Shown piece by piece: positions 51,708 through 60,839 of a stretch of 64,000 bases of DNA. The notes below the pieces were generated by a model. The model had not been told where the DNA came from. It did not search any database and saw only the letters and a list, made by a program, of their open reading frames with translations. Origin of the DNA: Halegenticoccus soli (GTDB taxonomy: Archaea > Halobacteriota > Halobacteria > Halobacteriales > Haloferacaceae); NCBI RefSeq assembly GCF_002844195.1, contig NZ_PEND01000001.1:434001-498000 (forward strand), read 5' to 3'. The first letter of the stretch is position 1; each line of letters begins with the position of its first letter. Both the position numbers and the translations under genes were made by a program.

Positions 51708-52430
51708 CTACTCCCACGGGTCGATCTCGTAGCCTTCGAGTTCGCGTTCCACGCGCCACTGGCGCGGTCGGTAGGCGATCACCGCGAGACCGACGTAGGA
51801 GGCGGCAACGATCCCGACGACGACGACGCCGGGGACCGGCCCGATCGCCGCACTGGAGGGCCACGGACTCGCGGCGTACCCGGTGACGCGAATGAGCCAC
51901 GCGGCGAGCAGCAGGGCGTACAGCGGAAAGTACACGCGTCGAAGCCGGTGGGCGAGAGACTCCTCGAAGCTGATCTTCATCTTCGGCGAGCGGTAGTCCT
52001 CGCTCAGCTCCGCGCGCCACTGCGGGTCGGAGACGCTCCGGGAGGGGTCGAGCGCGTAGGCGAACACGTTCTTCTGGAGCAGCCGGACCCGCGACCGCCA
52101 GATGTCGTAGCCGCGGAACCGGCGCGCTTCGATGACCAGGAACACGCTGAGGATCGCTACCGCGATCAGCACGATGTAGTGGGGGTTCGTGTGGCTCGAA
52201 AACGCCCAGGTGAGGATGGCGGCGATCACGGTCACCGCCCAGTACGTCGTCCGGTCGAGGCGCTCGCGCCAGAACTTCATCCGGTGGATCTCGCCGCGGT
52301 ACAGGTGTGCCATCGCCGAGCCGGGACCCATGTCCTCGTCGAATAGCCCCCGGCCGAGCTGCCGATTCTCGCGGCTCGTCGGATCGGGGCCGTCCTTCGT
52401 CCGTCCGGCGTTTTCGTCGGTCGGATCCAT
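51708..52430 (-). CDS. DUF2270-family membrane protein
   Basis: 240 residues with four membrane helices in two pairs (about 62-78, 86-105, 168-185, 195-218) and a conserved cytosolic stretch with HLYRGEIHRMKFWRERLDRTTYWA before the first helix and RRFRGYDIWRSRVRLLQKNVFA after the second. This is the pattern of DUF2270, of unknown function. ATG at 52430. Confidence 0.85.
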   Translation of the reverse strand: MDPTDENAGRTKDGPDPTSRENRQLGRGLFDEDMGPGSAMAHLYRGEIHRMKFWRERLDRTTYWAVTVIAAILTWAFSSHTNPHYIVLIAVAILSVFLVIEARRFRGYDIWRSRVRLLQKNVFAYALDPSRSVSDPQWRAELSEDYRSPKMKISFEESLAHRLRRVYFPLYALLLAAWLIRVTGYAASPWPSSAAIGPVPGVVVVGIVAASYVGLAVIAYRPRQWRVERELEGYEIDPWE

Positions 52431-52533
52431 CCGTACGCGGTGGGTTAGCCTCCCGAGAATACAGCGGTTTCGTCGCCGCCCGGTGGACGACGGGTTCGGA
52501 GATGCGATTCGGGCCGAACGGGTGCCGATCGAC

Positions 52534-52833
52534 TCAGGCTTCCGAGGCCTCTTCCATCGGGAAGTACTGTCGCTTCCACTCGCGGTGTTCTTCGAGCTCT
52601 TCGAGACCCTTTTCGGAGATGCTGTACGAGTTCGTCCGCCGGTCTATCGTCCCCTTCTCGACGTAGCCCTGCTTTACGAGCGTGTCGAGGTTCGGGTACA
52701 GCCGACCGTGGTTGATTCCGCCGCCGAGGTGCCGTTCGAGTTCCTCCTTCACGTCCTGTCCCGAGGGGTTTTCCTTCCCGGCGATCACGTACAGCAGGTC
52801 CCGCTGGAATCCGCTCAACTCGAAGAGACTCAT
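52534..52833 (-). CDS. PadR-family transcriptional regulator
   Basis: 99 residues. The winged-helix domain reads LSGFQRDLLYVIAGKENPSGQDVKEELE, GRLYPNLDTLVKQGYVEKG and NSYSISEKGLEELEEHREW, all PadR-type. No ligand domain is fused. The ATG at 52833 has a TATA-like GATAACTATG about 30 bases upstream. The likely target is itself or the neighbouring DUF2270 gene. Confidence 0.87.
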   Translation of the reverse strand: MSLFELSGFQRDLLYVIAGKENPSGQDVKEELERHLGGGINHGRLYPNLDTLVKQGYVEKGTIDRRTNSYSISEKGLEELEEHREWKRQYFPMEEASEA

Positions 52834-53361
52834 GTTCCCCGGATTGGACGGTCGTGCACATAGTTATCAGCAGGCTATCGAATCTCGGTCGTACGGTCTC
52901 GGGAGACAGTCGTTCCGAGTGTCAGGTGCGGCGGATCGACCGCGGGACCTTCGTCACGTCCGGCGGTTTTCCGCTCCGAAGACGTCGGACGCCGCTGAGA
53001 GGCGCGCCGATAGGAGGGACTTACAGCACGTTATGCGGAGCGTTTCGGCCGAAACCGTCGATTCTCACCGACGGTACGCGCGCTCGACCGCTTCGAACAC
53101 CGCCCGGACGGTGGTGGCGAGCGTCGCGACGAGAGGAACGCTCGTCCGGCGTTCGGCAGCGGGAACTCGACGCCGGCGAGCCGCTCGGCCGTCGAGGTGG
53201 GTCACCACCGAAGGCGTGAGCGAGCACGTCCTGCTCGGCTCACTTCGTTCGCCTGTGCGGGCTGCGACCGGCAGAATTCAAATCCCAGTGCTCCGCATAC
53301 ACGGAACCACAGCCTCGCGGCGAGACGAACCTCACCGCTCGGGGTTCTGGCGTCAGAGAAG
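52834..53361. other. Gene-free stretch between padR and tRNA-Gly
   Basis: 528 bases with no supportable gene. The left end holds the padR promoter. At 53277-53288 the plus strand reads TTCAAATCCCAG, identical to the T-loop and 3' T-stem of the tRNA-Gly next to it but in the opposite direction and without the 5' half. I see nothing else. Confidence 0.5.
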
Positions 53362-53432
53362 TGCGCTGGCTGGGATTTGAACCCAGGTTGCGACCATGGC
53401 AAGGTCACGTGATACCGCTACACTACCAGCGC
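53362..53432 (-). tRNA. tRNA-Gly (anticodon GCC)
   Basis: 71 bases. Folding by eye gives acceptor stem GCGCTGG / CCAGCGC, a D arm (GTGTAGCGGTATCAC), anticodon stem TGACC / GGTCG with loop TTGCCAT (anticodon GCC), a four-base variable region and T arm CTGGG-TTCAAAT-CCCAG, then discriminator A. No CCA is encoded and no intron is present. A TATA-like CCTTAATAC lies near 53489-53497. Confidence 0.95.
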
Positions 53433-53611
53433 GCGTCGCGCTTCGCAGCGCCGTGCTGCTGCATTCAACCCTAACTGGCGTTCGAGTATTAAGGGTTCCG
53501 AAATCTGTGCGAATCGAGAGGCGGCGTGGGGGTGGCTCTCACTCGCTGAAACGGAAGAATGTCCCGTATTCCGTCGTGTGACGGTCTGCCAGGCGCGTCT
53601 CCAATTCGCTA

Positions 53612-53620
53612 CCCTTTTAG
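53612..53620 (+). promoter_or_regulatory. TATA-like box of the ribosomal protein operon
   Basis: ACCCTTTTAGG lies about 35 bases before GTG 53651 and 58 before ATG 53675. It is the only clear promoter before the operon. Confidence 0.55.
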
Positions 53621-53637
53621 GGGCGTATCCGGTACAA

Positions 53638-53657
53638 TCGCCACAGTCTAGTGGCGA
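53638..53657 (+). repeat. Seven-base inverted repeat at the operon start
   Basis: TCGCCAC (53638-53644) and GTGGCGA (53651-53657) are exact reverse complements around AGTCTA. The pair lies just downstream of the TATA box, so it would fall near the transcription start or form a hairpin at the messenger's 5' end. It may act as an operator or leader element. Confidence 0.5.
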
Positions 53658-53674
53658 GACGCCGAAGGACGGGC

Positions 53675-54562
53675 ATGACGCTCACCGTCTGTGTCCCGTC
53701 CTCGCTCGCCCGGGAAGCCGAGGACCAGCGCGAGGCGACTCGCAAACTCGGCTACGTCGCCCGCGCGGCGGCGGTGTTCCGGGCGGATCGACTGGTCGTC
53801 TTCCCCGACCGGGAAGGCGAACGAAGGCAACGCTGGGGCGGCGAGTTCGTCGCCACCGTGTTGGAGTACGCTGCGACGCCCCCCTACCTCCGACAGGAGG
53901 CGTGGGGAAAGCGCGACGAACTGCGGTCCGTCGGCGTGCTCCCGCCCCTGCTCGTCTCGCCGCAGACCGGCTCCGAACCCGACGGTTCGGGGTCGTTAAG
54001 ACAGGGAATCGTGACCGAGGTCGGACCTGAAGGCCGCGTCCGGGTCAATTGCGGACTGCAACACCCGATCTCCCTCATCGCCCCTCCGGGAATGGAGGTC
54101 GAGGAGGGGGAGCGCGTCACCGTCAGGATCTCTTCGCGAGAGCCGGTCCGCGCGCGGATCGTCGACGAGGCCCCGCCGGGGTTCGTCGTCGAGCGCGTGG
54201 ACCTTCCGGAAGCGCTCGGCCGTGAGGACGCCGGCGTCCGAATCGCCACGTCGCGGCACGGACGGAAGCTGTCCGTCTCGCGGCTGTCGGACCTGGCCGG
54301 GCGCCTCGCGGGCGGCATGACAGTCGCCTTCGGCGCGCCCGAACGGGGGCTTCCGGAGATCCTCGGCGTCGCCGTCGAGGACATCCCCGCCGGCCCGACC
54401 GGCGAGGGGTTCAGCCCCGTCGACGAGAGCGACGGGCGAAGCGTCGAACCCGATCCGGGGTTCGACCTCTGGCTGAATACGATTCCGCGACAGGGCAGCG
54501 AGGTCGTGCGGACCGAAGAAGCGATGTTCGCCTCCCTCGGCTGTCTGACACTCACGGAGTGA
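53675..54562 (+). CDS. SPOUT-type RNA methyltransferase (DUF171), ribosomal operon
   Basis: 295 residues from ATG 53675 (MTLTVCVPSSLAREAED), where family homology starts; GTG at 53651 would add eight residues and lies nearer the promoter. The knotted SPOUT methyltransferase is split around an OB-like insertion (about residues 110-180, RQGIVTEVGPEGRVRVNCGL). The knot motif is TVAFGAPERGLPEIL and the C-terminus has DLWLNTIPRQGSEVVRTEEAM. Relatives methylate uridine N3 in rRNA. It is regularly found before rpl3 in haloarchaea and is the first gene of this operon. Confidence 0.85.
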   Translation: MTLTVCVPSSLAREAEDQREATRKLGYVARAAAVFRADRLVVFPDREGERRQRWGGEFVATVLEYAATPPYLRQEAWGKRDELRSVGVLPPLLVSPQTGSEPDGSGSLRQGIVTEVGPEGRVRVNCGLQHPISLIAPPGMEVEEGERVTVRISSREPVRARIVDEAPPGFVVERVDLPEALGREDAGVRIATSRHGRKLSVSRLSDLAGRLAGGMTVAFGAPERGLPEILGVAVEDIPAGPTGEGFSPVDESDGRSVEPDPGFDLWLNTIPRQGSEVVRTEEAMFASLGCLTLTE

Positions 54563-54566
54563 AACC

Positions 54567-55583
54567 ATGCCACAACCAAGCAGACCACGAAAAGGCTCGC
54601 TGGGCTACGGCCCGCGCAAGCGTGCGGCCAGTGAGGTTCCACGCATCAAGTCGTGGCCCGACGACGACGGGTCGCCCGCGCTGCAGGGCTTCGCCGGCTA
54701 CAAGGCCGGGATGACCCACGTCGTGATGGTCAACGACGAGTCCAACTCCCCGCGCGAGGGGATGGAGGAGTCGGTGCCCGTCACGGTCGTCGAGGTGCCG
54801 GCCATGCGGGCGGTCGCACTGCGAGCCTACGAGGAGACGCCGTACGGACTGAAGCCGCTGACCGAGGTGTGGGCGTCCGATCTCGACGACGATCTCGGAC
54901 GCGTCCTCGACCTGCCGGCGGAAGACACCTTCGAGGACGACGCGGAGGAACTGCGCTCGCTCCTCGACGAGCGGCGCATCGACGACGTGCGGGTCATCAC
55001 CCACACGGTGCCGCGCGGACTCAAGAACGTCCCGAAGAAGAAGCCCGACGTGATGGAGACGCGCGTCGGCGGCGGCAGCGTCGAAGAGCGCGTCGACTTC
55101 GCGCTCGACCTCCTGGAGGAGGGCGGCGCGTACGAGATGGCCGACGTGTTCCGCGCCGGCGAGTACCTCGACGTCGTCGGGGTCACGAAGGGCAAGGGCA
55201 CGCAGGGGCCCGTCAAGCGCTGGGGCGTCCAGAAACGGAAGGGCAAGCACGCCCGGCAGGGCTGGCGGCGCCGCATCGGCAACCTCGGCCCGTGGAACCC
55301 GAGCCGCGTGCGCTCGACCGTCCCCCAGCAGGGGCAGACGGGCTACCACCAGCGGACGGAGCTCAACAAGCGGCTCGTCGCCATGGGAGACGACGGCGAC
55401 GCGACCGTGGAGGGCGGCTTCGTCAACTACGGCGAGGTCGACGGCCCGTACGCGCTCATCAAGGGCTCGCTGCCGGGCCCGAACAAGCGGCTCCTCCGGT
55501 TCCGACCGGCCATCCGGCCGAACGACCAGCCGCGCCTCGATCCCGAGGTGCGCTACGTCTCCACAGCATCCAACCAGGGGTGA
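54567..55583 (+). CDS. rpl3: 50S ribosomal protein L3
   Basis: 338 residues, the long archaeal/eukaryotic form. It binds 23S rRNA near the peptidyl-transferase centre. Family motifs: GSLGYGPRKRA at the N-terminus, GFAGYKAGMTHVVMV, and VVGVTKGKGTQGPVKRWG with KRKGKHARQGWRRRIGNLGPW in the loop that reaches the catalytic centre. It starts four bases after the methyltransferase stop. Confidence 0.98.
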   Translation: MPQPSRPRKGSLGYGPRKRAASEVPRIKSWPDDDGSPALQGFAGYKAGMTHVVMVNDESNSPREGMEESVPVTVVEVPAMRAVALRAYEETPYGLKPLTEVWASDLDDDLGRVLDLPAEDTFEDDAEELRSLLDERRIDDVRVITHTVPRGLKNVPKKKPDVMETRVGGGSVEERVDFALDLLEEGGAYEMADVFRAGEYLDVVGVTKGKGTQGPVKRWGVQKRKGKHARQGWRRRIGNLGPWNPSRVRSTVPQQGQTGYHQRTELNKRLVAMGDDGDATVEGGFVNYGEVDGPYALIKGSLPGPNKRLLRFRPAIRPNDQPRLDPEVRYVSTASNQG

Positions 55584-55590
55584 ATGATAC

Positions 55591-56337
55591 ATGGAAGCAA
55601 CAGTACGCGACCTGAACGGCGAGGAGGCGGGCGCGCTCGACCTCCCCGAGGTCTTCGAGACGCCGTACCGACCGGACCTCATCAAGCGCGCCGTCCTCGC
55701 CGCGCAGGCGAACCGAAAGCAGGCCTACGGCGCGGACCCGTACGCCGGGATGCGGACCCCGGCGGAGTCTCTGGGCAGCGGCCGCGGCCTCGCGCACGTT
55801 CCGCGCGAGAACGGCCGCGCCCGACGCGTCCCCCAGACGGTCGGGGGGCGCAAGGCGCACCCGCCGAAGGCGGAGAAGGACCAGGGCAAAGGAATCAACA
55901 AGAAGGAGCGTCAGCTCGCCACGCGCTCTGCGATCGCCGCGACGGCGAACGCCGAGCTCGTCCGCGAACGCGGCCACCGGTTCGACGACGGCGTCGAGCT
56001 CCCGCTCGTCGTGAGCGACGACTTCGAGGACCTCGTGAAGACGAAGGAGGTCGTCGAGGCGCTCGAATCGCTCGGCGTGTACGCCGACATCGAGCGGGCC
56101 GACGACAACAGGAAGGTGAAGGCGGGCCGCGGCAAGACGCGCGGGCGCAAGTACAAGCGCCCCAAGTCGATCCTGTTCGTCACGAGCGAAGAGCCGTCGC
56201 GCGCGGCGCGCAACCTCGCCGGCGCCGACGTCGCCACCGCGGCGGAGGTCAACGCGGAGGATCTCGCGCCCGGCGCGCACGCCGGCCGGCTGACGATCTT
56301 CACCGAGAGCGCGATCGAGGGGGTGGCGGGCCGATGA
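55591..56337 (+). CDS. rpl4: 50S ribosomal protein L4 (L4e/L1e)
   Basis: 248 residues, archaeal form with the globular domain and long loop lining the peptide exit tunnel (YAGMRTPAESLGSGRGLAHVPR, RVPQTVGGRKAHPPKAEKD). Starts seven bases after rpl3. Its stop overlaps the start of a 21-codon frame as ATGA. Confidence 0.98.
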   Translation: MEATVRDLNGEEAGALDLPEVFETPYRPDLIKRAVLAAQANRKQAYGADPYAGMRTPAESLGSGRGLAHVPRENGRARRVPQTVGGRKAHPPKAEKDQGKGINKKERQLATRSAIAATANAELVRERGHRFDDGVELPLVVSDDFEDLVKTKEVVEALESLGVYADIERADDNRKVKAGRGKTRGRKYKRPKSILFVTSEEPSRAARNLAGADVATAAEVNAEDLAPGAHAGRLTIFTESAIEGVAGR

Positions 56338-56399
56338 GTTCCGTCGCACGCGTCGCGCACTACGACCTTGTCGTTCTCACGCGAGGTGAGAGCCGATGA
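56334..56399 (+). CDS. Possible 21-residue bridging peptide between rpl4 and rpl23
   Basis: The frame reads [21 protein letters not shown] and stops. Its ATG overlaps the rpl4 stop as ATGA (56334-56337), and its TGA overlaps the rpl23 start as ATGA (56396-56399). Nearly every junction of this operon uses such coupling, and ribosomes ending rpl4 would have to cross this frame to reach rpl23. The peptide has no known motif. It may serve only to carry ribosomes across the 58-base spacer. Confidence 0.45.
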   Translation: MSSVARVAHYDLVVLTRGESR

Positions 56400-56647
56400 G
56401 CGTGATCGAACACCCGCTCGTCACCGAGAAGGCGATGAACGAGATGGACTTCGACAACAAGCTCCAGTTCGTCGTCCACCTCGACGCGGGCAAATCCGAG
56501 ATCCAATCGGAGATCGAATCGCGCTACGACGTGACCGTCACGAAGGTGAACACCCAGGTCACGCCGAAAGGAACGAAGAAAGCGACAGTCACGCTGGGCG
56601 AGGACGACGACGCGACCGAGATCGCCTCGCGCATCGGGGTGTTCTGA
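56396..56647 (+). CDS. rpl23: 50S ribosomal protein L23
   Basis: 83 residues. The family opening [20 protein letters not shown] and the C-terminal [23 protein letters not shown] are conserved. It sits at the tunnel exit, where signal recognition particle docks. ATG at 56396 is coupled to the preceding mini-frame by ATGA. Confidence 0.97.
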   Translation: MSVIEHPLVTEKAMNEMDFDNKLQFVVHLDAGKSEIQSEIESRYDVTVTKVNTQVTPKGTKKATVTLGEDDDATEIASRIGVF

Positions 56648-56649
56648 CA

Positions 56650-57381
56650 ATGGGACGCAGAATCCAGGGACAACGACGCGGCCGCGGCGGCCCGACGTTC
56701 CGCGCGCCGTCGCACCGCTACAAGGCGGAACTCTCGCACAAGAAGGCCGAGGAGACCGACGTCGTCTCCGGGACGGTCGTCGACATCGAGCACGACCCCG
56801 CCCGGAGCGCGCCGCTCGCGGCGGTCGAGTTCGACGACGGCGAACAGCGCCTCGTGCTCGCGCCCGAGGGCGTCGCCGTCGGCGACGAGATCCAGGTCGG
56901 CGTCAGCGCCGAGATCAAGCCGGGCAACACGCTCCCGCTCGCCGAGATCCCCGAGGGGGTCCCGGTGTGCAACGTCGAGAGCAAGCCCGGCGACGGCGGC
57001 AAGTTCGCCCGCGCCTCCGGCACGTCGGCGCAGCTTCTCACCCACGACCGCCACGTCGCGGTCGTGAAGCTGCCGAGCGGCGAGGTCAAGCGGCTCAACC
57101 CGCAGTGCCGGGCGACCATCGGGGTCGTCGCGGGCGGCGGTCGGACGGAGAAGCCGTTCGTCAAGGCCGGGAACAAGTACCACAAGATGAAAGCGCGCGG
57201 CACCAAGTACCCGCGAGTTCGGGGCGTGGCGATGAACGCCGTCGACCACCCGTTCGGCGGCGGCGGTCGCCAGCACCCGGGCAAGCCGAAGAGCGTCTCG
57301 CGCAACGCGCCGCCGGGACGGAAGGTCGGTGACATCGCCTCGAAGCGCACCGGCCGCGGCGGCAAAGGAGGCAACAAATGA
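56650..57381 (+). CDS. rpl2: 50S ribosomal protein L2
   Basis: 243 residues. [22 protein letters not shown] opens it; [17 protein letters not shown] and the conserved histidine region [18 protein letters not shown] close to the peptidyl-transferase centre are intact. ATG at 56650 lies two bases after the rpl23 stop. The rps19 start overlaps its stop as ATGA. Confidence 0.98.
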   Translation: MGRRIQGQRRGRGGPTFRAPSHRYKAELSHKKAEETDVVSGTVVDIEHDPARSAPLAAVEFDDGEQRLVLAPEGVAVGDEIQVGVSAEIKPGNTLPLAEIPEGVPVCNVESKPGDGGKFARASGTSAQLLTHDRHVAVVKLPSGEVKRLNPQCRATIGVVAGGGRTEKPFVKAGNKYHKMKARGTKYPRVRGVAMNAVDHPFGGGGRQHPGKPKSVSRNAPPGRKVGDIASKRTGRGGKGGNK

Positions 57382-57800
57382 GTTCGGACTACCGCACCGG
57401 CCGCGAGGGTGAGTTCACCTACCGCGGCTACACGCTCGACGAGCTGCAGGACATGGAGCTTGACGAGGTCGCAGAACTGCTCCCCGCTCGCCAGCGGCGA
57501 ACCATCACCCGAGGGCTGTCGACCCAGCACGAGAAACTGCTCGCCAAGGTCGAGGGCAAAAGCGAAGAGGAGACGGCGAACGACCCGATCCGGACGCACC
57601 TGCGCGACATGCCGGTGCTGCCGGAGTTCGTCGGCCTGACCTTCGCGGTCTACACCGGTCAGGAGTTCGAACGGGTGAAGGTCCAGCCGGAGATGATCGG
57701 CCACTACCTCGGCGAGTTCCAGCTGACCCGGCAGTCGGTCGAGCACGGGCAGGCCGGCATCGGCGCGACCCGGTCCTCGAAGTTCGTGCCACTCAAGTAA
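57378..57800 (+). CDS. rps19: 30S ribosomal protein S19
   Basis: 140 residues, the archaeal S15e-like form with an N-terminal extension (about 45 residues). Core motifs [22 protein letters not shown] and [35 protein letters not shown] are conserved. It binds 16S rRNA in the head. Coupled to rpl2 by ATGA. Confidence 0.97.
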   Translation: MSSDYRTGREGEFTYRGYTLDELQDMELDEVAELLPARQRRTITRGLSTQHEKLLAKVEGKSEEETANDPIRTHLRDMPVLPEFVGLTFAVYTGQEFERVKVQPEMIGHYLGEFQLTRQSVEHGQAGIGATRSSKFVPLK

Positions 57801-57803
57801 GCC

Positions 57804-58274
57804 ATGGGAATCAACTACAGCGTCGAGGCCGACCCGGACACGACGGCGAAAGCCATGCTCCGGGAGCGGCCCATAAGCCTCAAGCACAGCAAGGCCATCG
57901 CCCGAGCCATCAAGGGCATGACCGTCGCCGAGGCCGAGGAGTACCTCGAGGCGGTCATCGCGGGCGAGCGCTCCGTCCCGTTCAAGCAGCACAACACGGG
58001 CGTCGGTCACCGGAAGGACATCGACGGCTGGGACGCCGGGCGCTACCCGAACAAGGCCTCGAAGGACTTCCTGAAGCTCATCGAGAACGCGAAGAACAAC
58101 GCGACCGAGCGCGGGTTCGACGGCGAATCGATGCGCATCATGCACGTCGCCCCCCACAAGGTGGGCGAGCGCATGGGGCGCAAGCCGCGCGCCATGGGTC
58201 GCGCGACGCCGTGGAACACGACGCTCTGCGACGTCGAGCTGATCATCGAGGAGCCAGAGGAGGTCGAGGCCTGA
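57804..58274 (+). CDS. rpl22: 50S ribosomal protein L22
   Basis: 156 residues. [20 protein letters not shown], the [20 protein letters not shown] tunnel loop and [23 protein letters not shown] are typical of archaeal L22/L17e. Its stop TGA shares one base with the rps3 ATG (TGATG). Confidence 0.97.
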   Translation: MGINYSVEADPDTTAKAMLRERPISLKHSKAIARAIKGMTVAEAEEYLEAVIAGERSVPFKQHNTGVGHRKDIDGWDAGRYPNKASKDFLKLIENAKNNATERGFDGESMRIMHVAPHKVGERMGRKPRAMGRATPWNTTLCDVELIIEEPEEVEA

Positions 58275-59275
58275 TGGCGGACGAACACCAGTTCATCGAG
58301 GACGGGCTCCAGAAGTCCCAGATCGACGAGTTCTTCGCGTCCGAACTCGGCCGCGCCGGCTACGGCGGCATGGAGGTCGCGAAGACCCCCATGGGGACGC
58401 AGATCGTCCTCAAGGCCGAAAAGCCCGGCATGGTCATCGGCAAGGGCGGCAAGAACATCCGGAAGATCACCCGCGAGCTCGGACAGCGGTTCGACCTCGA
58501 CGACCCGCAGATCGACGTGCAGGAGGTCGACGAGCCGGACCTCAACGCCCGGATCGTCGCGGACCGCCTCGCCAACGCGCTCGAGCGCGGCTGGTACTTC
58601 CGGAAGGCCGGCCACACGACCATCGACCGGATCATGGACGCGGGCGCGCTCGGCGCCGAGATCGTCCTCTCCGGGAAGGTCACGGGCGCGCGGTCGCGCG
58701 TGGAGAAGTTCAACCGCGGCTACATCAAGCACAACGGCGAGCCGGCCCAGGAGGTCGTCGACGAGGGGCAGGGCGTCGCCGTCATGAAGCTCGGCACCAT
58801 CGGCGTGACGGTGAAGATCATCCCGCCGGGGGCGGAGCTCCCGGACGACTTCGCCATCGCCGAGGACGCCGAGGTCGAGGCGGTCGAGCAGGTCGCCGAG
58901 ACCGAGGGCGTCGAGGGGCTCCTCGAGGAGCCCGAGGACGAGCTCGTCCCGGACGCCGAGGCCGACCAGGAGCAGGTCCCGGCCGAACACGCCGGCGAGG
59001 AGGAGGCCGAGGAGGCCATCGACGAGGAAGTCGTCGAGGAGATCGTCGAGGAGTCCGGCGACGTGGCGTCGCGCAGCGAGTCGGCCGAGCCGGATCCGCA
59101 GGAGGAACCCGTCGAGACGGGCGACGTCGAGGCGGAGGAGCCGGCGCTCGACGAGGACGAGGAGGCGACCGACGACGTCGACGCGGAGTACTCCGAGCTC
59201 GACGAGGAAGTCGAGCAGGAGGCGGCGGACCTCGTCGCCGAGATGGAAGCCGACGAAGAGGAGGGTGAACAGTAA
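58274..59275 (+). CDS. rps3: 30S ribosomal protein S3 with long acidic tail
   Basis: 333 residues. The KH domain is at residues 15-90 ([19 protein letters not shown]), followed by the C-terminal S3 domain with [15 protein letters not shown]. From about residue 215 to the end there is a tail made mostly of Glu, Asp, Val and Ala, roughly 118 residues, longer than in many archaea. ATG at 58274 overlaps the rpl22 stop. Confidence 0.97.
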   Translation: MADEHQFIEDGLQKSQIDEFFASELGRAGYGGMEVAKTPMGTQIVLKAEKPGMVIGKGGKNIRKITRELGQRFDLDDPQIDVQEVDEPDLNARIVADRLANALERGWYFRKAGHTTIDRIMDAGALGAEIVLSGKVTGARSRVEKFNRGYIKHNGEPAQEVVDEGQGVAVMKLGTIGVTVKIIPPGAELPDDFAIAEDAEVEAVEQVAETEGVEGLLEEPEDELVPDAEADQEQVPAEHAGEEEAEEAIDEEVVEEIVEESGDVASRSESAEPDPQEEPVETGDVEAEEPALDEDEEATDDVDAEYSELDEEVEQEAADLVAEMEADEEEGEQ

Positions 59276-59493
59276 TGGCGATCCTCTACGCCGAGGAGAT
59301 CCGCGACATGACGCCCGCCGAGCGGCGAGCCGAGCTCGAGGAGCTCGAAACCGAGCTCCTCAACGCCAAGGCCGTGCAGGCGGCCGGCGGCGCGCCGGAG
59401 GACCCCGGCCGCATCGGCGAGCTGCGGCGGACGATCGCGCGGATCAAGACGATCCAGCGGGAAGAAGGCGACCTGGACGAAGAAAACGAGTAA
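59275..59493 (+). CDS. rpl29: 50S ribosomal protein L29
   Basis: 72 residues, two long helices with the conserved [27 protein letters not shown] and [18 protein letters not shown]. It binds near L23 at the tunnel exit. The ATG shares its A with the rps3 stop (TAATG). Confidence 0.97.
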   Translation: MAILYAEEIRDMTPAERRAELEELETELLNAKAVQAAGGAPEDPGRIGELRRTIARIKTIQREEGDLDEENE

Positions 59494-59497
59494 GCGG

Positions 59498-60013
59498 ATG
59501 CCGATTTCGCCCGAGACCCTGACGCGACACGAACTCAACGGCCTCCCGGTGCGGGTGGCCGACGCCGCCAACCCCGACCTCGTCGGGATAGCCGGCCGTG
59601 TCGTCATCGAGACGATGAACACGCTGCACGTCGACACCGGCGCGACCAAGGCGCGCCGCGCGTTCGGCGACGGCGACGGCGACGAGGGCGCGGACGGGTC
59701 TCGGGTGCGGCAGGTGCCGAAGCGGGGCACGACGTTCGAGTTCGCGCTCCGAGAAGCGTCCGGCGACGAGCCGTCGTCGGCGCGAACGGGCGCAGACGAA
59801 CTCGCCGGCGACGAGCCGGCTCGCACAGATGAAGCCGCCGGCGGCCGAAAGGCCCCGGGGTCCGCGTCCGAACTTCCGTCGGATACTGCCGGCGTCAACG
59901 CCGGTCAGTCTGGCGGTTGCGAGGGCGCGGTCTACGTTACGGTGGATGGCGAACGACTGCTCTCACGACCCGCCCACCGCACCGAAAACGCAGGTGATTC
60001 GAAATGGCGATAG
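59498..60013 (+). CDS. rnp1: RNase P protein component 1 (Rpp29/Pop4 type)
   Basis: 171 residues. It supports the RNase P RNA, which matures tRNA 5' ends. The fold is at [41 protein letters not shown] (about residues 8-50) and the C-terminal [19 protein letters not shown]. Between [14 protein letters not shown] and that piece lies an Ala/Gly/Asp/Glu-rich insert of about 55 residues (90-145), low in conservation. It starts five bases after rpl29 and overlaps rps17 by ten bases. Confidence 0.9.
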   Translation: MPISPETLTRHELNGLPVRVADAANPDLVGIAGRVVIETMNTLHVDTGATKARRAFGDGDGDEGADGSRVRQVPKRGTTFEFALREASGDEPSSARTGADELAGDEPARTDEAAGGRKAPGSASELPSDTAGVNAGQSGGCEGAVYVTVDGERLLSRPAHRTENAGDSKWR

Positions 60014-60438
60014 GACTGAACGTACCAGAGCCGGAGGAGACCTGCTCCGACCAGCACTGTCCGTTCCACGGTTCGCTTTCCGTGCGCGGACAGACGCTGG
60101 AGGGAGTCGTCGCCTCCACAGATATGGAGAAAACCGTCATTGTGGAGCGCGAATACGACGTTCGCGTTCCCAAGTACGACCGCTACATGAAGCGGCGCAG
60201 CCGCGTCCCGGCCCACGCACCCCCGTGCCTGGAGCTGGAAACGGGCGACATCGTCCGCATCGCGGAGACGCGCCCGCTCTCGAAGACCAAATCGCACGTG
60301 GTCGTCGAGAAGCTCGCGGCCGAGGATGCTTCGGTGTCCGCGCAGGTCACCGAGCACGCCGCCGGAGCGGTCGAGGAAACGACCGGCAACGTGACCGAGG
60401 GGGCGTCCGCCGACCGGAGCCCGGAGGGTGGTGACTGA
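60004..60438 (+). CDS. rps17: 30S ribosomal protein S17
   Basis: 144 residues. The archaeal Cys motif [10 protein letters not shown] (about 15-24) is followed by the OB-fold ([38 protein letters not shown]). A C-terminal tail of about 30 residues is acidic and Ser/Thr-rich. It overlaps the end of rnp1 and the rpl14 start (TGATG). Confidence 0.97.
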   Translation: MAIGLNVPEPEETCSDQHCPFHGSLSVRGQTLEGVVASTDMEKTVIVEREYDVRVPKYDRYMKRRSRVPAHAPPCLELETGDIVRIAETRPLSKTKSHVVVEKLAAEDASVSAQVTEHAAGAVEETTGNVTEGASADRSPEGGD

Positions 60439-60836
60439 TGGAAGCGCTCAAAGCTGACATCACCCAGGGCCTGGAACGCGGCTCTCTCATCACGTGCGCC
60501 GACAACACGGGTGCCCGCGAGCTGAAAGTGATCAGCGTCGCCGGGTACTCCGGAACGAAGAACCGACACCCCAAAGCGGGCGTCGGCGACAAGGTGACCG
60601 TCTCGGTCACGAAAGGCACGCCGGAGATGCGCCGCCAGGTGCTGGAGGCCGTCATCGTCCGGCAGCGAAAGCCGATTCGCCGACCGGACGGCACCCGCGT
60701 GAAGTTCGAGGACAACGCCGCCGTCGTGATCGACGAGATGGGCGAGCCTCGCGGGACCGAGATCAAGGGTCCCATCGCGCGCGAAGTCGCCGAGCGCTTC
60801 GGGAGCATCGCGAGCACCGCGACGATGATCGTATAG
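60438..60836 (+). CDS. rpl14: 50S ribosomal protein L14
   Basis: 132 residues. [23 protein letters not shown] and [38 protein letters not shown] are the family core. It forms part of the factor-binding face with L24. The start overlaps the rps17 stop as TGATG. Confidence 0.98.
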   Translation: MEALKADITQGLERGSLITCADNTGARELKVISVAGYSGTKNRHPKAGVGDKVTVSVTKGTPEMRRQVLEAVIVRQRKPIRRPDGTRVKFEDNAAVVIDEMGEPRGTEIKGPIAREVAERFGSIASTATMIV

Positions 60837-60839
60837 ACC

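Noticed and set aside
52682-53380. 232-codon frame through the padR-tRNA spacer
   Set aside because: It runs through the antisense of padR and into the tRNA; no start with a promoter and no protein likeness.
53651-53674. GTG at 53651 as the certain start of the SPOUT methyltransferase
   Set aside because: It would add eight basic residues not seen in the family and starts inside an inverted repeat; ATG at 53675 fits homology better, though the promoter distance leaves doubt.
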